NCBI GenBank assembly: GCA_038142005.1
Contig: JAYQJE010000001.1
Location: forward strand, 62,001-126,000
Direction: 5' to 3'
Origin: SHAN690 sp023262195
Lineage (GTDB): Bacteria > Bacteroidota > Bacteroidia > Flavobacteriales_G > Salibacteraceae
DNA length: 64,000 nt
Shown here: positions 1 to 8,641 of the stretch, in pieces
Layout of the letters: each line of letters begins with the position of its first letter
Numbering within the stretch: position 1 is the stretch's first letter
The notes under the pieces: model-generated
The model's database searches: none
What the model saw: only the letters and a program-made list of their open reading frames with translations
Told to the model about the DNA's origin: nothing
Translations under genes and position numbers: made by a program

Positions 1-379
1 TGTGAGGTGGCCATGCCTTCTGGTCACCAATCTCTGTCATCAATTCGAGCGATCGCTCTTGATAGCTCAGTGCGGTGGAATAAATCGCCTTGTAGTAATT
101 AATGATGCCCAGAGTACTGTATGACAAAGCGATACCTCGCTTAAATCCAAGCTTTTGCGAAACGAACAAAGCCCTGTTGGCGTACTTCTCAGAACCAACA
201 ATATCGTTATTAAAAAACTCTCGACTAAGTTCATAGAGCAGAATCACCTTATTAGTGTCCTGCTTTGATGTTCTCAAAACCTGAAATAGGCTATCAATCT
301 TTGCTTGATCCTGTGCGAGTAGTCCCGAAGTTGCTAAACCAAGTAAACCGATTAGCGCTATGCGTTTTATCCTTAACAT
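1..379 (-). CDS. Exported TPR-repeat protein, N-terminal part (cut by window edge)
   Basis: From the ATG at 379-377 the frame stays open to the window edge (about 126 codons). Residues 1-22 form a signal peptide: a basic MLRIKRI start, a Leu/Gly-rich core and the end LLAQ. Residues ~30-115 look like tetratricopeptide helices (YANRALFVSQKLGF, GIALSYSTLGIINYY). In Bacteroidota such exported TPR segments usually precede a histidine kinase, cyclase or LuxR-type output domain. That part lies outside the window, so the role cannot be decided. Near base 17 the frame seems to slip: the last codons read QKAWPPH, but one extra G gives QKGMATS, the usual continuation of these repeats. Confidence 0.6.
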   Translation of the reverse strand, partial: MLRIKRIALIGLLGLATSGLLAQDQAKIDSLFQVLRTSKQDTNKVILLYELSREFFNNDIVGSEKYANRALFVSQKLGFKRGIALSYSTLGIINYYKAIYSTALSYQERSLELMTEIGDQKAWPPH

Positions 380-487
380 GTTTCCTATGAATTATTCAAA
401 GTAAGCAGGATAATTTGATAGTTCAAAAACTTCCTTTCATCCATCATTGGACTTAATGTATAATTTCATCGTCAGAACGTTGCAATT

Positions 488-2149
488 ATGTTGAAGCTAT
501 CTTTTTTTATACATGTCTTTGTATTAAGCTGCCTGGTCAGTTCAGCACAAGTTCGATTGAGGTTTGTTAATGCCTCGCCTGATAGTGCATACGGCTCGGT
601 AGACTTTTACATTGATGGCTTGCTCGCGGCAGATAGTGTTGCGTTTCAATATACCTCTATGGACCTCAGTGTCGACACCAATACCAACATTACAATTCAT
701 GTATGTCCTGCGTCAAGCCAAGATACAAGCTCATCTATATATCGAACCGAAATAACTACAGGAATCCCTGAAAGGCGCTTGTTCATTTTCAATGGTCTAA
801 CCTCAGCAGGATATGAACAAAATATCGAACCAAGTCTGATCGAATGGCTAGGTTACCTAGATACAGCAAGGCTAGAAGGATTCACCAATTTTGGTGTAGC
901 AAATTTTACTGGTGATCTGAAAAAATTTGATTTACGTGAGACTTCCAATTTGAATGGAATCATCACAAACGATTTAGAAAGCAATGCTGTCACATCCTAC
1001 GACTACATAGAAACCTTAAACTATACGTTGCTGGTTCAAGACAGTTTGAGCGAAATCACACTACGTGAACTTAACTTCGATCTAGCCCATCGCGGCCTCT
1101 CAGGAGATGCTGCACATTTACTGCTCACAGGCTTCTCAAATCCGTCAGTCAACAACAATGGTCCAGCGCTACAGCTTATGTTACTTCCAGATACCGCTGG
1201 AAGTTTGATACCATTCGACAATAAGACTAGCACAATACAAATCGTGAACAACAGCTATGATCCAGCGCTTCAGTTCATCGATGTGTATATTGGGTCGAGT
1301 CTACGTGCAAATGACTTGGAGTTTAGGTCTGCAACTGCTTATTTACCGATCGGAACTGCAGTGGAAAACACCATCGGAATTGCAGCTGGTTCTTCCACCA
1401 GCGCCATAGACACCCTCACTTCCATCCGACTCACCACATCATCCGATGATCAGCATCAACTGATTGTAAACGGGGCTACACAAACCAATCTTGTACCATT
1501 TCAACCGCTAGAAATACTTAAAACTAACACAAGAAATACCGCTACCCTAGGTTACAACGTTGATGTGAAATTGGCAAATAGCAGCCCAGATTTACCAATA
1601 GCTGACTTTGTTGAGTTTGATCTTATCAATGAAGCAATAATCACAGACCTGGGATATGGTGAGATTTCAACGTATAAGTCAATCATACCTGGCGCACTGC
1701 GATTAAACCTGATTGGAGGCACAGACACAGTTAAGACATATTCTCCAGACCTATCATCCCGAGCAAGCGAGGCACAAACTTGGGTTATTTCAGGCCTGGT
1801 AGATACCTCCAATTTCAACACTACCTACAAAATTGGAATTTGGGTTGTGAAACCTGAAGGTGGCCGCTTATCTGAACTTGCACAAACCACTTCAATTCCT
1901 GAGATCAATCAATCACGGACCTGTACTGTATATCCAAACCCAACGACAGCGATCATAAATACAAAGTGTTCAAGTCGCATAGAGCGCATTATTCTAACCG
2001 ATGCTCTGGGCCATGAACTGCTCCAATCTAGCGCTGCCAATACACCGATCAACATCGAAAGTCTCAATGCTGGGAACTATATTCTGCAAATCTTCACTGA
2101 TAAGGGCATTTCAAAACATAAAGTAAACGTGGTCACATCACCGCGATAA
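488..2149 (+). CDS. DUF4397 surface protein with T9SS sorting domain
   Basis: A 553-residue secreted protein. Residues 1-20 are a signal peptide ending SSAQ. Residues ~22-105 match the DUF4397 pattern (RFVNASPDSAYGSVDFYIDG), a beta-rich domain of unknown function. Weaker copies start near 248 (IVNNSYDPALQFIDVYIG) and 357 (VKLANSSPDLPIADFVEF), so the protein is built from three related modules. Residues ~475-553 form a type A T9SS C-terminal domain (VYPNPTT, then ILTDALGHEL and LNAGNYILQI), which predicts export across the outer membrane and attachment to the surface. It stands alone between a divergent TPR gene and an NlpC/P60 gene. The substrate or ligand is unknown. Confidence 0.85.
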   Translation: MLKLSFFIHVFVLSCLVSSAQVRLRFVNASPDSAYGSVDFYIDGLLAADSVAFQYTSMDLSVDTNTNITIHVCPASSQDTSSSIYRTEITTGIPERRLFIFNGLTSAGYEQNIEPSLIEWLGYLDTARLEGFTNFGVANFTGDLKKFDLRETSNLNGIITNDLESNAVTSYDYIETLNYTLLVQDSLSEITLRELNFDLAHRGLSGDAAHLLLTGFSNPSVNNNGPALQLMLLPDTAGSLIPFDNKTSTIQIVNNSYDPALQFIDVYIGSSLRANDLEFRSATAYLPIGTAVENTIGIAAGSSTSAIDTLTSIRLTTSSDDQHQLIVNGATQTNLVPFQPLEILKTNTRNTATLGYNVDVKLANSSPDLPIADFVEFDLINEAIITDLGYGEISTYKSIIPGALRLNLIGGTDTVKTYSPDLSSRASEAQTWVISGLVDTSNFNTTYKIGIWVVKPEGGRLSELAQTTSIPEINQSRTCTVYPNPTTAIINTKCSSRIERIILTDALGHELLQSSAANTPINIESLNAGNYILQIFTDKGISKHKVNVVTSPR

Positions 2150-2150
2150 A

Positions 2151-2182
2151 CACAAGCACGCTTAAAAGTTAAGCGGCTTGTG
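2151..2182. terminator. Long near-perfect hairpin after the DUF4397 gene
   Basis: CACAAGC, one bulged A and CGCTTAA pair with TTAAGCG and GCTTGTG around an AAG loop, starting one base after the stop codon. No T-run follows, so it is either a Rho-assisted terminator or an mRNA 3'-end stabiliser. The position supports a transcript end here. Confidence 0.5.
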
Positions 2183-2218
2183 CATCCTAGTCACGATATA
2201 GATTGGTAACCTTGAAAG

Positions 2219-2782
2219 GTGAAATGGATGATTCCAATAATGTTTCTGTGTGGTGCGTTTTTCACATCATGCAAATCGCACAAGAAGTTTGTGAACAGGA
2301 ATGTGCCAGCCGGAGGCGTTGAAAAAACCTCTAGCAATTCTAATCGAGATAAATCAGCCAATTACGCTGATCTCAGCGCAAAATATGCCAACATGCTTGA
2401 TGTTCCCACATCGAGTATCTCAAACAAGGCCTTGTATCAATTTATAGATGACTGGTATGGGACTCCTTATCAATACGGAGGGCAAACGCTTGACGGAGTA
2501 GACTGCTCTGGATTTGTCGGCAACCTACTTAGAGAGGTTTACAACAAAAATGTCCCAAGAACAACCACCTTAATTGAGGAAAAGGCACGACCTATCCCTA
2601 AATCGAAGCTCGATGAAGGCAATCTGGTCATCTTTGATATCGATGGCAAAAAGAGTTCTCACATCGGGGTGTATTTACAAAACGGCCATTTCGTACACGC
2701 TAGCTCAAGTAAAGGCGTGATCATCAGTAATTTATCAAGTGAATACTATAGCAAACACTTTAGCAAAGCAGCAAAGCTTTAG
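2219..2782 (+). CDS. NlpC/P60 family cell-wall peptidase, lipoprotein
   Basis: A 187-residue protein. A hydrophobic start followed by FFTSC (Cys18) is a lipobox, so it is probably anchored in an envelope membrane. The C-terminal half is an NlpC/P60 papain-like domain with catalytic Cys96 in DCSGF, His148 in SHIGVY and a third polar residue, His160, in FVHAS. The family cleaves gamma-D-Glu-diamino-acid bonds in peptidoglycan peptides, so it probably takes part in wall remodelling or recycling. The start is taken at GTG 2219; an ATG at 2228 would also leave a usable signal sequence. A serine/asparagine-rich linker (~35-60) separates the lipid anchor from the enzyme. Confidence 0.85.
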   Translation: MKWMIPIMFLCGAFFTSCKSHKKFVNRNVPAGGVEKTSSNSNRDKSANYADLSAKYANMLDVPTSSISNKALYQFIDDWYGTPYQYGGQTLDGVDCSGFVGNLLREVYNKNVPRTTTLIEEKARPIPKSKLDEGNLVIFDIDGKKSSHIGVYLQNGHFVHASSSKGVIISNLSSEYYSKHFSKAAKL

Positions 2783-2900
2783 TGGGCACCCGCTTACACG
2801 CTCAGACTACCATACCGTCATTTCTCCTGCCATTTCAATAATTCCAAATTTCTCTTGCGAGGGTAATGCTATTTTTGGCGACTTAATAGACTAAGCGTAC

Positions 2901-5206
2901 ATGCGAATAATCATTGTCTTAGGCCTGCTCTTTTTTCAGGTTTTAGCGTTTTCACAAACCGGTACTATAAGAGGATTTGTTTACGACAAGGTAACCGGTG
3001 AACCCATCATCTTCACGAATGTGATCTTGAAAGGAACATCTATTGGAGCCTCTACCGATGTGAACGGTTATTATTCTATTTCTAGAATAAAGCCCGGATC
3101 CTACACGCTGATAGTTTCAGCACTCGGGTATGCCGAGTTAAGCGAAGAGGTTACCGTAAAATCTGGTCAAATTGTAAATCGACAGCTTTACATTGAAACC
3201 GAAGCATCAGAACTCGATATCGTAGATATATCTGCCGAGAAAATTGAAGCTCAAAACGATGTGCAAATGTCGGTTCAAAAAATAACCCTAAGGAAATTGA
3301 AAAACTACCAACCATAGGTGGTGAATCGGATATTGCTCAATACATGCAAGTTTTACCTGGCGTGATCTTTACCGGTGACCAAGGTGGTCAACTCTATATC
3401 CGAGGTGGTTCTCCCGTTCAAAACAAAGTGTTATTGGATGGTATGATTGTCTATAATCCTTTCCACTCCATTGGTTTATTCTCAGTATTTGACACGGATA
3501 TCATTCGCAATGCAGATGTATATACTGGAGGCTATGGTGCTCAGTATGGTGGCAGGATTTCGTCCATCATGGATATCACCACCATTGATGGCAATCAAAG
3601 TGAATTTCATGGCAATGCATCGGTGAGCACATTCGGAGCCAAATTGAATTTAGAAGGCCCCATCATCAAACCGAATAGCATTGGAGGTTCGGGCGTTTCT
3701 TACGCAGCATCGGCCAAGCATAGCTATTTAGATCAGAGTTCAAAGTTGTTTTACACCTACATAGATCCTGAAGGCCTTCCATTTCAATATACCGACCTCT
3801 ATGGTAAAGTGACTTTTAAAGGTGAGAATGGCAGTAAAGCCAATGTATTTGGTTTGTTATTTGACGACCAAGTGCGGTATCAAGCCATATCTAATTTAAG
3901 TTGGCGCAATGCTGGGCTTGGCGGCAATTTCATTCTTATTCCAGGGGGAAGCCCAGTATTGATTGATGGTAGTTTTGCCTATTCAGCTTATGGCATCACC
4001 CTCGTAGAAGATGGTGTAAGCGCAGAGCGAAGAAGTGATATTGCTGGCTTTAATGGAGGATTAAACTTCACCTATTTTATTGGCGATGATGAGGCCAAAT
4101 ATGGCATTGAAGTGATTGGCTTTAACACCGATTATGTCTTCACCAATGAAATCGGCACTCAAATCCAACAAGCGCAGAGCACTACTGAACTAGCAGCATA
4201 TTTCCGTTACAAGAAAAACTTTGGAAAGCTAATTCTTGACCCAAGTTTTAGGCTGCACTATTATGCTTCGCTAAGCACGCTATCGCCTGAACCTCGCATG
4301 GGTATTAAGTATAACGCCACAGATAATTTAAGATTCAAGGCTGCTGCCGGCATCTACAGTCAAAACCTCATAGCTGCAAACAGTGATAGAGATGTGGTGA
4401 ATCTATTCAACGGTTTTCTTGCCGGCCCCGAAAACCTCCAAGATGAAGTAACGCTTGAGAATGGCAACACTCGTGAGGTCCGCCATAGCTTACAAAAAGC
4501 CAATCACTTCATCATCGGCACTGAAATTGATGTCACCTCGAGGATCAATGTAAATGTGGAAGGTTACTATAAAATATTTACCCAGGTGACAAATATCAAT
4601 CGCAACAAAATATTTGAAGCCACCGATGCCGACCAGCCCGATGTGCTAAAGCGCGACTTCATCATTGAAATAGGCGAAGCTTATGGGGTAGATTTTGTAA
4701 TCAAGTACAAAATGAAGGAAATCGACCTATATGGTGTTTACTCCCTAGGAAGGGTTACTCGTTGGGATGGTATTCAGTCCTATGCGCCCGTATTTGACCG
4801 AAGACACAATGTCAATTTTGTGGGTTCCTATGAGTTTGGCAAATCACGCCTATGGGAGTTTAACGCACGCTGGAATATGGGTTCTGGATTCCCATTCACT
4901 CAAACGCTTGGATTCTATGAAAAGTATGATTTCTCAAGCGGCACAGGCACCAACATAGGAACAGCCAATGGCGATATTGGGGTGATTTATGACGATTTGA
5001 ACGGAGGACGCCTACCCTATTATCATCGCCTCGACTTTACCTTAAAGCGAGAATTTGTATTTAGCGTAAACACCCAATTGGAAGCCAATATTGGTGTGAC
5101 CAACGCCTACAATCGAGAGAATATCTTCTACTTTGATCGTATCAATTTTGAGCGGGTAAATCAGCTTCCATTGATGCCATCGGCTGGTATGAAGCTGAGC
5201 TTCTAA
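2901..5206 (+). CDS. TonB-dependent receptor with carboxypeptidase-like regulatory domain (one frame slip)
   Basis: An outer-membrane TonB receptor of about 770 residues. It has a signal peptide (1-19, ending AFSQ), a carboxypeptidase-regulatory-like domain (~22-105; GTIRGFVYDKVTGEPI, GYYSISRIKPGSYTL), a plug (VLPGV, GGQLYIRGGSPVQNKVLLDG) and a 22-strand-type barrel ending in Phe. The substrate cannot be inferred. The frame breaks at 3286-3288: as written it stops at 3317, but one more C in the CCC run restores ITPKEIEKLPTIGGESDIAQ, the normal entry to the plug. I read this as one gene with a one-base sequence error. The FG-GAP remnant follows about 60 bases downstream. Confidence 0.85.
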
Positions 5207-5267
5207 CTTGAGCAAACCTTCAGGCAACTTGATTCGTTTTATACGTTCAACTAGAAACTTATTTGCC

Positions 5268-5716
5268 ATGAAGGTTGCTCGGTACTTGCATCGTCACTTT
5301 TATCTGTCTTACCTCTTTCGCACAAAGCTTCGAGCAAAACTTTGTAAAATATTCTCCAACAGGTATCTACCAAAGCGATGCAGCCATTGATGTTATTGAT
5401 TTTGATGGCGATGGGGATACCGACATTATTCAAGGATATTACACCACACGTGACATTGTCTTGATGCGCAATGATGGCAACGCTTACACCATGAGCATTC
5501 TCATTGATTCACTTTCGCAGTGCTCCGCAATCAAAACCATAGATTTTAATCAGGATGGCTTTGATGACTTCATTGTTTCAGCCAATGGTACCATCGGAAA
5601 TGTACTCTATCTCTACCTCAACGATGGTAATTATAACTATACCGTTCAAACCTTACCTGGATTCTCGTACGCTCGCAGCATTGACGCGCTTGACATGGAT
5701 AGCGATGGTGATTTTG
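5268..5716 (+). pseudogene. FG-GAP/VCBS repeat protein, 3'-truncated
   Basis: A secreted FG-GAP (VCBS) beta-propeller protein cut off after about 150 residues. Calcium-binding-type repeats are visible: DFDGDGDTDIIQGYY, DFNQDGFDDFIVSANG and MDSDGD. The last repeat stops abruptly at about 5710-5718, where the sequence becomes the reverse strand of a hipA-like gene, and the frame then runs through unrelated codons to 5799. ATG 5268 starts a plausible signal peptide only if the frame slips near 5274 (MK followed by LLGTCIVTFICLTSFAQ in the +1 frame). Normal family members carry many more repeats and usually a T9SS domain, so this is a remnant. Confidence 0.7.
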
Positions 5717-5815
5717 CACGTATGATTCATCATATACAAATGTGTACTCACCGTTATCTTCTTCTGTTAATAGCCCCACAACTTCGCTATTGTATTTAAC
5801 TATTCCTCGTCTCAT
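5711..5815 (-). pseudogene. HipA/HipS N-terminal fragment, truncated after ~35 codons
   Basis: The ATG at 5815 overlaps the end of hipB, the usual hipB-hipA arrangement. The 35 codons read like the HipA N-terminal subdomain (GIVKYNSEVVGLL, then YTFVYDESYV). In Bacteroidota this piece is often a separate gene of ~105 residues (HipS of HipBST systems). At about 5711-5720 the sequence changes into the antisense of the FG-GAP gene, and no kinase domain (HipA/HipT) is present. The frame continues without meaning to 5618. The toxin is therefore absent or destroyed. A deletion or recombination is the likeliest cause; an assembly chimera is possible. Confidence 0.65.
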
Positions 5816-6023
5816 GGCTTTCGTTTATTGGCCCTAAAACATGACCAAACATTTTCAAAATTTGATTCACTTTAGCCAGGCTTAGGTTTTCTTTTCCTTG
5901 TTCTATCTTTCGAACAACCGTGAGCGCCACTCCGGCCTTTTCAGCAAACTCTTCCTGAGTTAGTGCCAGTTGTTTTCTTCTGTTCTTTACAAAAGTTGAA
6001 AGCTCACTCATTTTTATATGCAT
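5796..6023 (-). CDS. hipB: HipB-like antitoxin / Xre-family repressor
   Basis: A 75-residue helix-turn-helix protein (HTH_3). The recognition unit is clear: QLALTQEEFAEKAGVALTVV then IEQGKENLSLAKVNQILKMF. This is the HipB/y4mF type, an antitoxin that binds its toxin and represses its own operon. ATG 6023 and ATG 6011 are both possible starts; the second gives MSELSTFVKNRRKQ. The stop overlaps the start of the hipA/hipS remnant. Two TATATGC-N4-AGATATA repeats lie 25-82 bases upstream and are the likely operator. With its toxin gene broken, this is probably an orphan repressor. Confidence 0.8.
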   Translation of the reverse strand: MHIKMSELSTFVKNRRKQLALTQEEFAEKAGVALTVVRKIEQGKENLSLAKVNQILKMFGHVLGPINESHETRNS

Positions 6024-6047
6024 TTACAGTAAAGTTAAAACCAACAT

Positions 6048-6065
6048 TATATGCTTTTAGATATA
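6048..6065. promoter_or_regulatory. hipB: Putative HipB operator O1
   Basis: TATATGCTTTTAGATATA is an imperfect dyad (TATAT-N8-ATATA) upstream of hipB. The same pattern recurs exactly 40 bases further up. The geometry resembles the E. coli HipB operator (TATCC-N8-GGATA) with a different arm sequence. Binding by this HipB is inferred from position and symmetry only. Confidence 0.5.
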
Positions 6066-6086
6066 ATTATTATGGATAAAGCAATT

Positions 6087-6266
6087 TTATATGCAATCAG
6101 ATATAGTTTTTTGACTTGAATAAACCATAAACTGTTCTTGAAAATCTTCATATTCAATAACACGACAATTCTTGGTAGATCCTTCAGCCTGATTGAGACT
6201 TAAACGTTCAAGTGATCTATTCCGAAATTTCTTCCAATAAAATTCTCGATTGCCTATCGGATGTTT
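6087..6266 (-). pseudogene. C-terminal fragment of an unidentified gene upstream of hipB
   Basis: An open frame of 59 codons with no start codon near its beginning (a TAA precedes it at 6267-6269) ends at TAA 6087-6089. The composition is protein-like: FYWKKFRNRSLERLSLNQAE, NCRVIEYEDFQEQFMVY. It ends inside the second TATATGC repeat, so it looks like the tail of the gene that originally preceded hipB. I do not recognise the family. It supports the idea that ~5711-6266 is a leftover block of foreign DNA. Confidence 0.35.
6088..6105. promoter_or_regulatory. hipB: Putative HipB operator O2
   Basis: TATATGCAATCAGATATA is the second copy of the TATATGC-N4-AGATATA dyad, 40 bases (about four helical turns) from the first. 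A degenerate third TATATGC box at 6015-6021 touches the hipB start codon. The spacing on one helix face suits co-operative repressor binding. Confidence 0.5.
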
Positions 6267-6267
6267 T

Positions 6268-6304
6268 TACTTTTGATTCCCGTATTAAAAGAATCGAATA
6301 CGGG
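6268..6304 (+). promoter_or_regulatory. pyrG -7 box and start-proximal inverted repeat
   Basis: TACTTTTG at 6268-6275 fits the Bacteroidota -7 consensus TAnnTTTG. It is followed by an 8-base inverted repeat (CCCGTATT at 6279-6286, AATACGGG at 6297-6304) whose last base is the G of the GTG start of pyrG. A transcript starting about 7 bases after the box would begin inside the repeat. No convincing -33 TTTG is seen at the right distance. The repeat could be an operator or could occlude the start. Confidence 0.4.
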
Positions 6305-7923
6305 TGTCAACAAAGTATATTTTCGTTACAGGTGGAGTGACCTCATCGCTCGGAAAGGGCATCATCTCTGCCTCGCTGGCCAAACTCTTACAAGGCCGCG
6401 GCTACAGCGTAACCATTCAAAAACTTGACCCCTACATCAATGTAGATCCGGGCACGCTCAACCCCTATGAACATGGGGAGTGCTACGTGACAGATGATGG
6501 CGCAGAAACCGACCTCGACCTTGGCCACTATGAGCGGTTTTTGAATGTGCCTACTTCGCAATCCAACAACGTAACCACAGGGCGCATCTACCAAACCGTA
6601 ATCAACAAGGAGCGCAAAGGAGACTACCTCGGCAAAACGGTGCAGATCATTCCGCACATCACCGATGAGATTAAAAACTGCGTAACCAAGCTGGGCAACA
6701 CTGGCCAATACGAAATTGTGATCACCGAAATTGGTGGTACCGTAGGTGACATCGAGTCGCTGCCCTACATAGAGGCGGTGCGTCAGTTTCGCTATGAACA
6801 TGGCCGCGAAAACGTGATGGTGATTCACCTCACGCTCATCCCCTACCTCAGCGCTGCGGGTGAACTCAAAACCAAGCCTACGCAACACTCTGTAAAAACA
6901 TTGCAATCGCAGGGATTCAACCCGATGTGTTGGTGTGCCGCACCGAGCATGAGCTTTCGGCAGATCAAAAGAAAAAGATTGCGCTTTTCTGCAACATTGA
7001 AGACGACTCGGTAATCGAGAGCCGCGATGCAGAAACCATCTATGACGTTCCGCTCATGATGGAAGATGAAAAACTCGATCAGGTGGTGCTCAAGCGATTG
7101 AATTGCCCATGCGCGATGCGCCAGACCTCACCAATTGGAAGAAGTTCTTATCTCGATTCAAAAACCCTACGTGTACCATCCGCATCGGGTTGGTGGGTAA
7201 GTACGTGGAGCTGCAAGATGCCTATAAGTCGATCTTAGAAGCGCTGGTGCATGCTGGGGTGAGCAACGAGTGTGTGGTGGAGGTGGTATCGCTGCACAGC
7301 GAAGAAATCACGCCATCCAACGTGGAAGACACCTTGGAGGGCTTCAAGGAATCATTGTGGCTCCCGGTTTCGGAAACCGTGGATTGGAGGGAAAAATCAC
7401 AGCCATCAAGTTTGCCCGTGAGCACGGACTTCCATTCTTCGGCATTTGCCTAGGGATGCAGTGCGCGGTGATTGAATTCGCCAGAAATGTTTTGGGCCTC
7501 GAAGATGCCAACAGCTTTGAAATGAATGGCGATACCGAGCACGCGGTCATCAACATGATGGAAGAGCAAAAAGCCATCACCAACATGGGCGGCACCATGC
7601 GTTTGGGTGCATACACCTGTCACATCAAAGAGGGAACATTGGCTCACCGAGTCTATGGACGCACAGAAATTAGCGAGCGCCACCGTCACCGTTTTGAGTT
7701 GAACAACGCCTACACAGAGAAGCTAGAAAAGGCCGGACTTATCCCCACCGGAATCAACCCAGAAACAGGGTTGGTGGAGATTGTAGAATTGCCTGATCAC
7801 CCTTACTTCATTGGGGTGCAATTTCACCCTGAGTATAAAAGTACGGTGGCCAATCCGCACCCATTGTTTGTGAACTTTGTAAAGGCATCCATTGGCGCCA
7901 AGGAAGCAGTAGTGGCGCAGTAA
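6304..7923 (+). CDS. pyrG: CTP synthase (three frame slips)
   Basis: CTP synthase converts UTP to CTP using ATP and glutamine. The synthetase domain begins TKYIFVTGGVTSSLGKG and contains KLDPYINVDPGT; the glutamine amidotransferase domain contains the nucleophile Cys in FFGICLGMQ and the His-x-Glu of QFHPEYKS. Total length is ~540 residues, normal for the family. The frame is broken three times: near 6905-6913 (SVKTLQ to AGIQPDVLVC), near 7099-7101 (KRL to ELPMRDAPD; a GG that should be GGG fits) and near 7348 (GFK to GIIVAPGFG; GG that should be GGG). As pyrG is normally essential, these are most likely sequence errors. The GTG start is the only one preserving the N-terminal motif. Confidence 0.93.
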
Positions 7924-8493
7924 ATGTTGGAGACCCTAACACAAATAGACCAAGCCCTTTCCCTTACCATCAATCACTTTCACGCGCCTTGGCTCGATAC
8001 AATTATGATTGCCATCAGCCACAAACTGACTTGGATTCCACTCTACGCCCTACTCTGCTTCTTGCTGTTTAAGAAATATGACACCCGTGTATTTGGGGTG
8101 TTGCTCATTATGGTGGTCATCAACATTGTGCTGACGGATCAAATATCCGTGGCGATGAAATTTGGGTTTGAACGGTTGCGACCATGCCACAATGAATCGA
8201 TCATAGACATCCTGCACATGCCTGTGGGCTGTGGAGGAAAATTTGGGTTTGTTTCTTCCCACGCGGCCAACACGGCAGGCTTGGCCACACTTATGATATT
8301 GCTGTTGCGCAAAAACTGGATCGGCATCGTGATGATCGCCTATGCTGAGCTCAACAGTTACTCGAGGGTTTACCTGGCAAAGCATTATGTAGGTGATGTG
8401 ATTGGTGGGATGATTTTGGGCATTTTGATTGGGGCCGCGGTGTATCAGCTAAGCTTGTATTTAATAAAACGGATAAACTCGATGTCATCCTGA
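7924..8493 (+). CDS. PAP2-family phosphatase, membrane-bound
   Basis: A 189-residue integral membrane protein of the type 2 phosphatidic acid phosphatase family. The three motifs are visible: K-x6-RP in KFGFERLRP, SSHAANT in place of the usual PSGH, and SR-x5-H-x3-D in SRVYLAKHYVGD. Likely substrates are undecaprenyl pyrophosphate, phosphatidate or phosphatidylglycerophosphate; the sequence does not decide. It starts directly after the pyrG stop (no gap) and is probably cotranscribed. The last codons (MSS and stop) lie inside a REP-like repeat beginning at 8483, so the repeat supplies the stop codon. Confidence 0.85.
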   Translation: MLETLTQIDQALSLTINHFHAPWLDTIMIAISHKLTWIPLYALLCFLLFKKYDTRVFGVLLIMVVINIVLTDQISVAMKFGFERLRPCHNESIIDILHMPVGCGGKFGFVSSHAANTAGLATLMILLLRKNWIGIVMIAYAELNSYSRVYLAKHYVGDVIGGMILGILIGAAVYQLSLYLIKRINSMSS

Positions 8494-8536
8494 GCTCCCG
8501 AAGGGACGGTCGAAGGATAAGACAGCGAGCCAAAAG
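8483..8536 (+). repeat. REP-like element, copy 1
   Basis: TGTCATCCTGAGC, a variable centre, GTCGAAGG and then GACAGCGAGCCAAA. The same layout recurs at 8642-8696. The core TGTCATCCTGAGC...GTCGAAGG is a dispersed intergenic repeat seen in many Bacteroidota genomes. This copy overlaps the end of the PAP2 gene. Confidence 0.65.
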
Positions 8537-8563
8537 CTACTTAGATTAATCAACCGTGTCGTG

Positions 8564-8612
8564 TTTCGACCATTCTCTCCCGATATTCATCGGGATCGAA
8601 GCTCAGCATGAC
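8564..8612 (-). repeat. REP-like element, inverted copy 2
   Basis: On the minus strand TGTCATGCTGAGC leads, through a small hairpin (CCCGAT, ATTC, ATCGGG), into GGTCGAAA. It is an inverted, diverged copy of the flanking elements, giving an arrangement of forward, reverse and forward units. Confidence 0.6.
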
Positions 8613-8641
8613 ACTACCTTTTGCCTCAACTGAACATAAGC

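Noticed and set aside
5618..6023. A functional HipBA toxin-antitoxin module
   Set aside because: Only ~35 codons of the HipA/HipS N-terminus exist and no kinase domain is present, so there is no complete toxin.
6388..6906. A 172-codon minus-strand frame inside pyrG
   Set aside because: It is a shadow of a GC-rich, strongly conserved synthetase domain and has no recognisable motif.
6304..7923. Programmed frameshifting in pyrG and the other split genes
   Set aside because: No conserved slippery heptamer with a downstream structure recurs, the shifts go in both directions, and three would be needed in one housekeeping gene. Homopolymer errors explain the data better.
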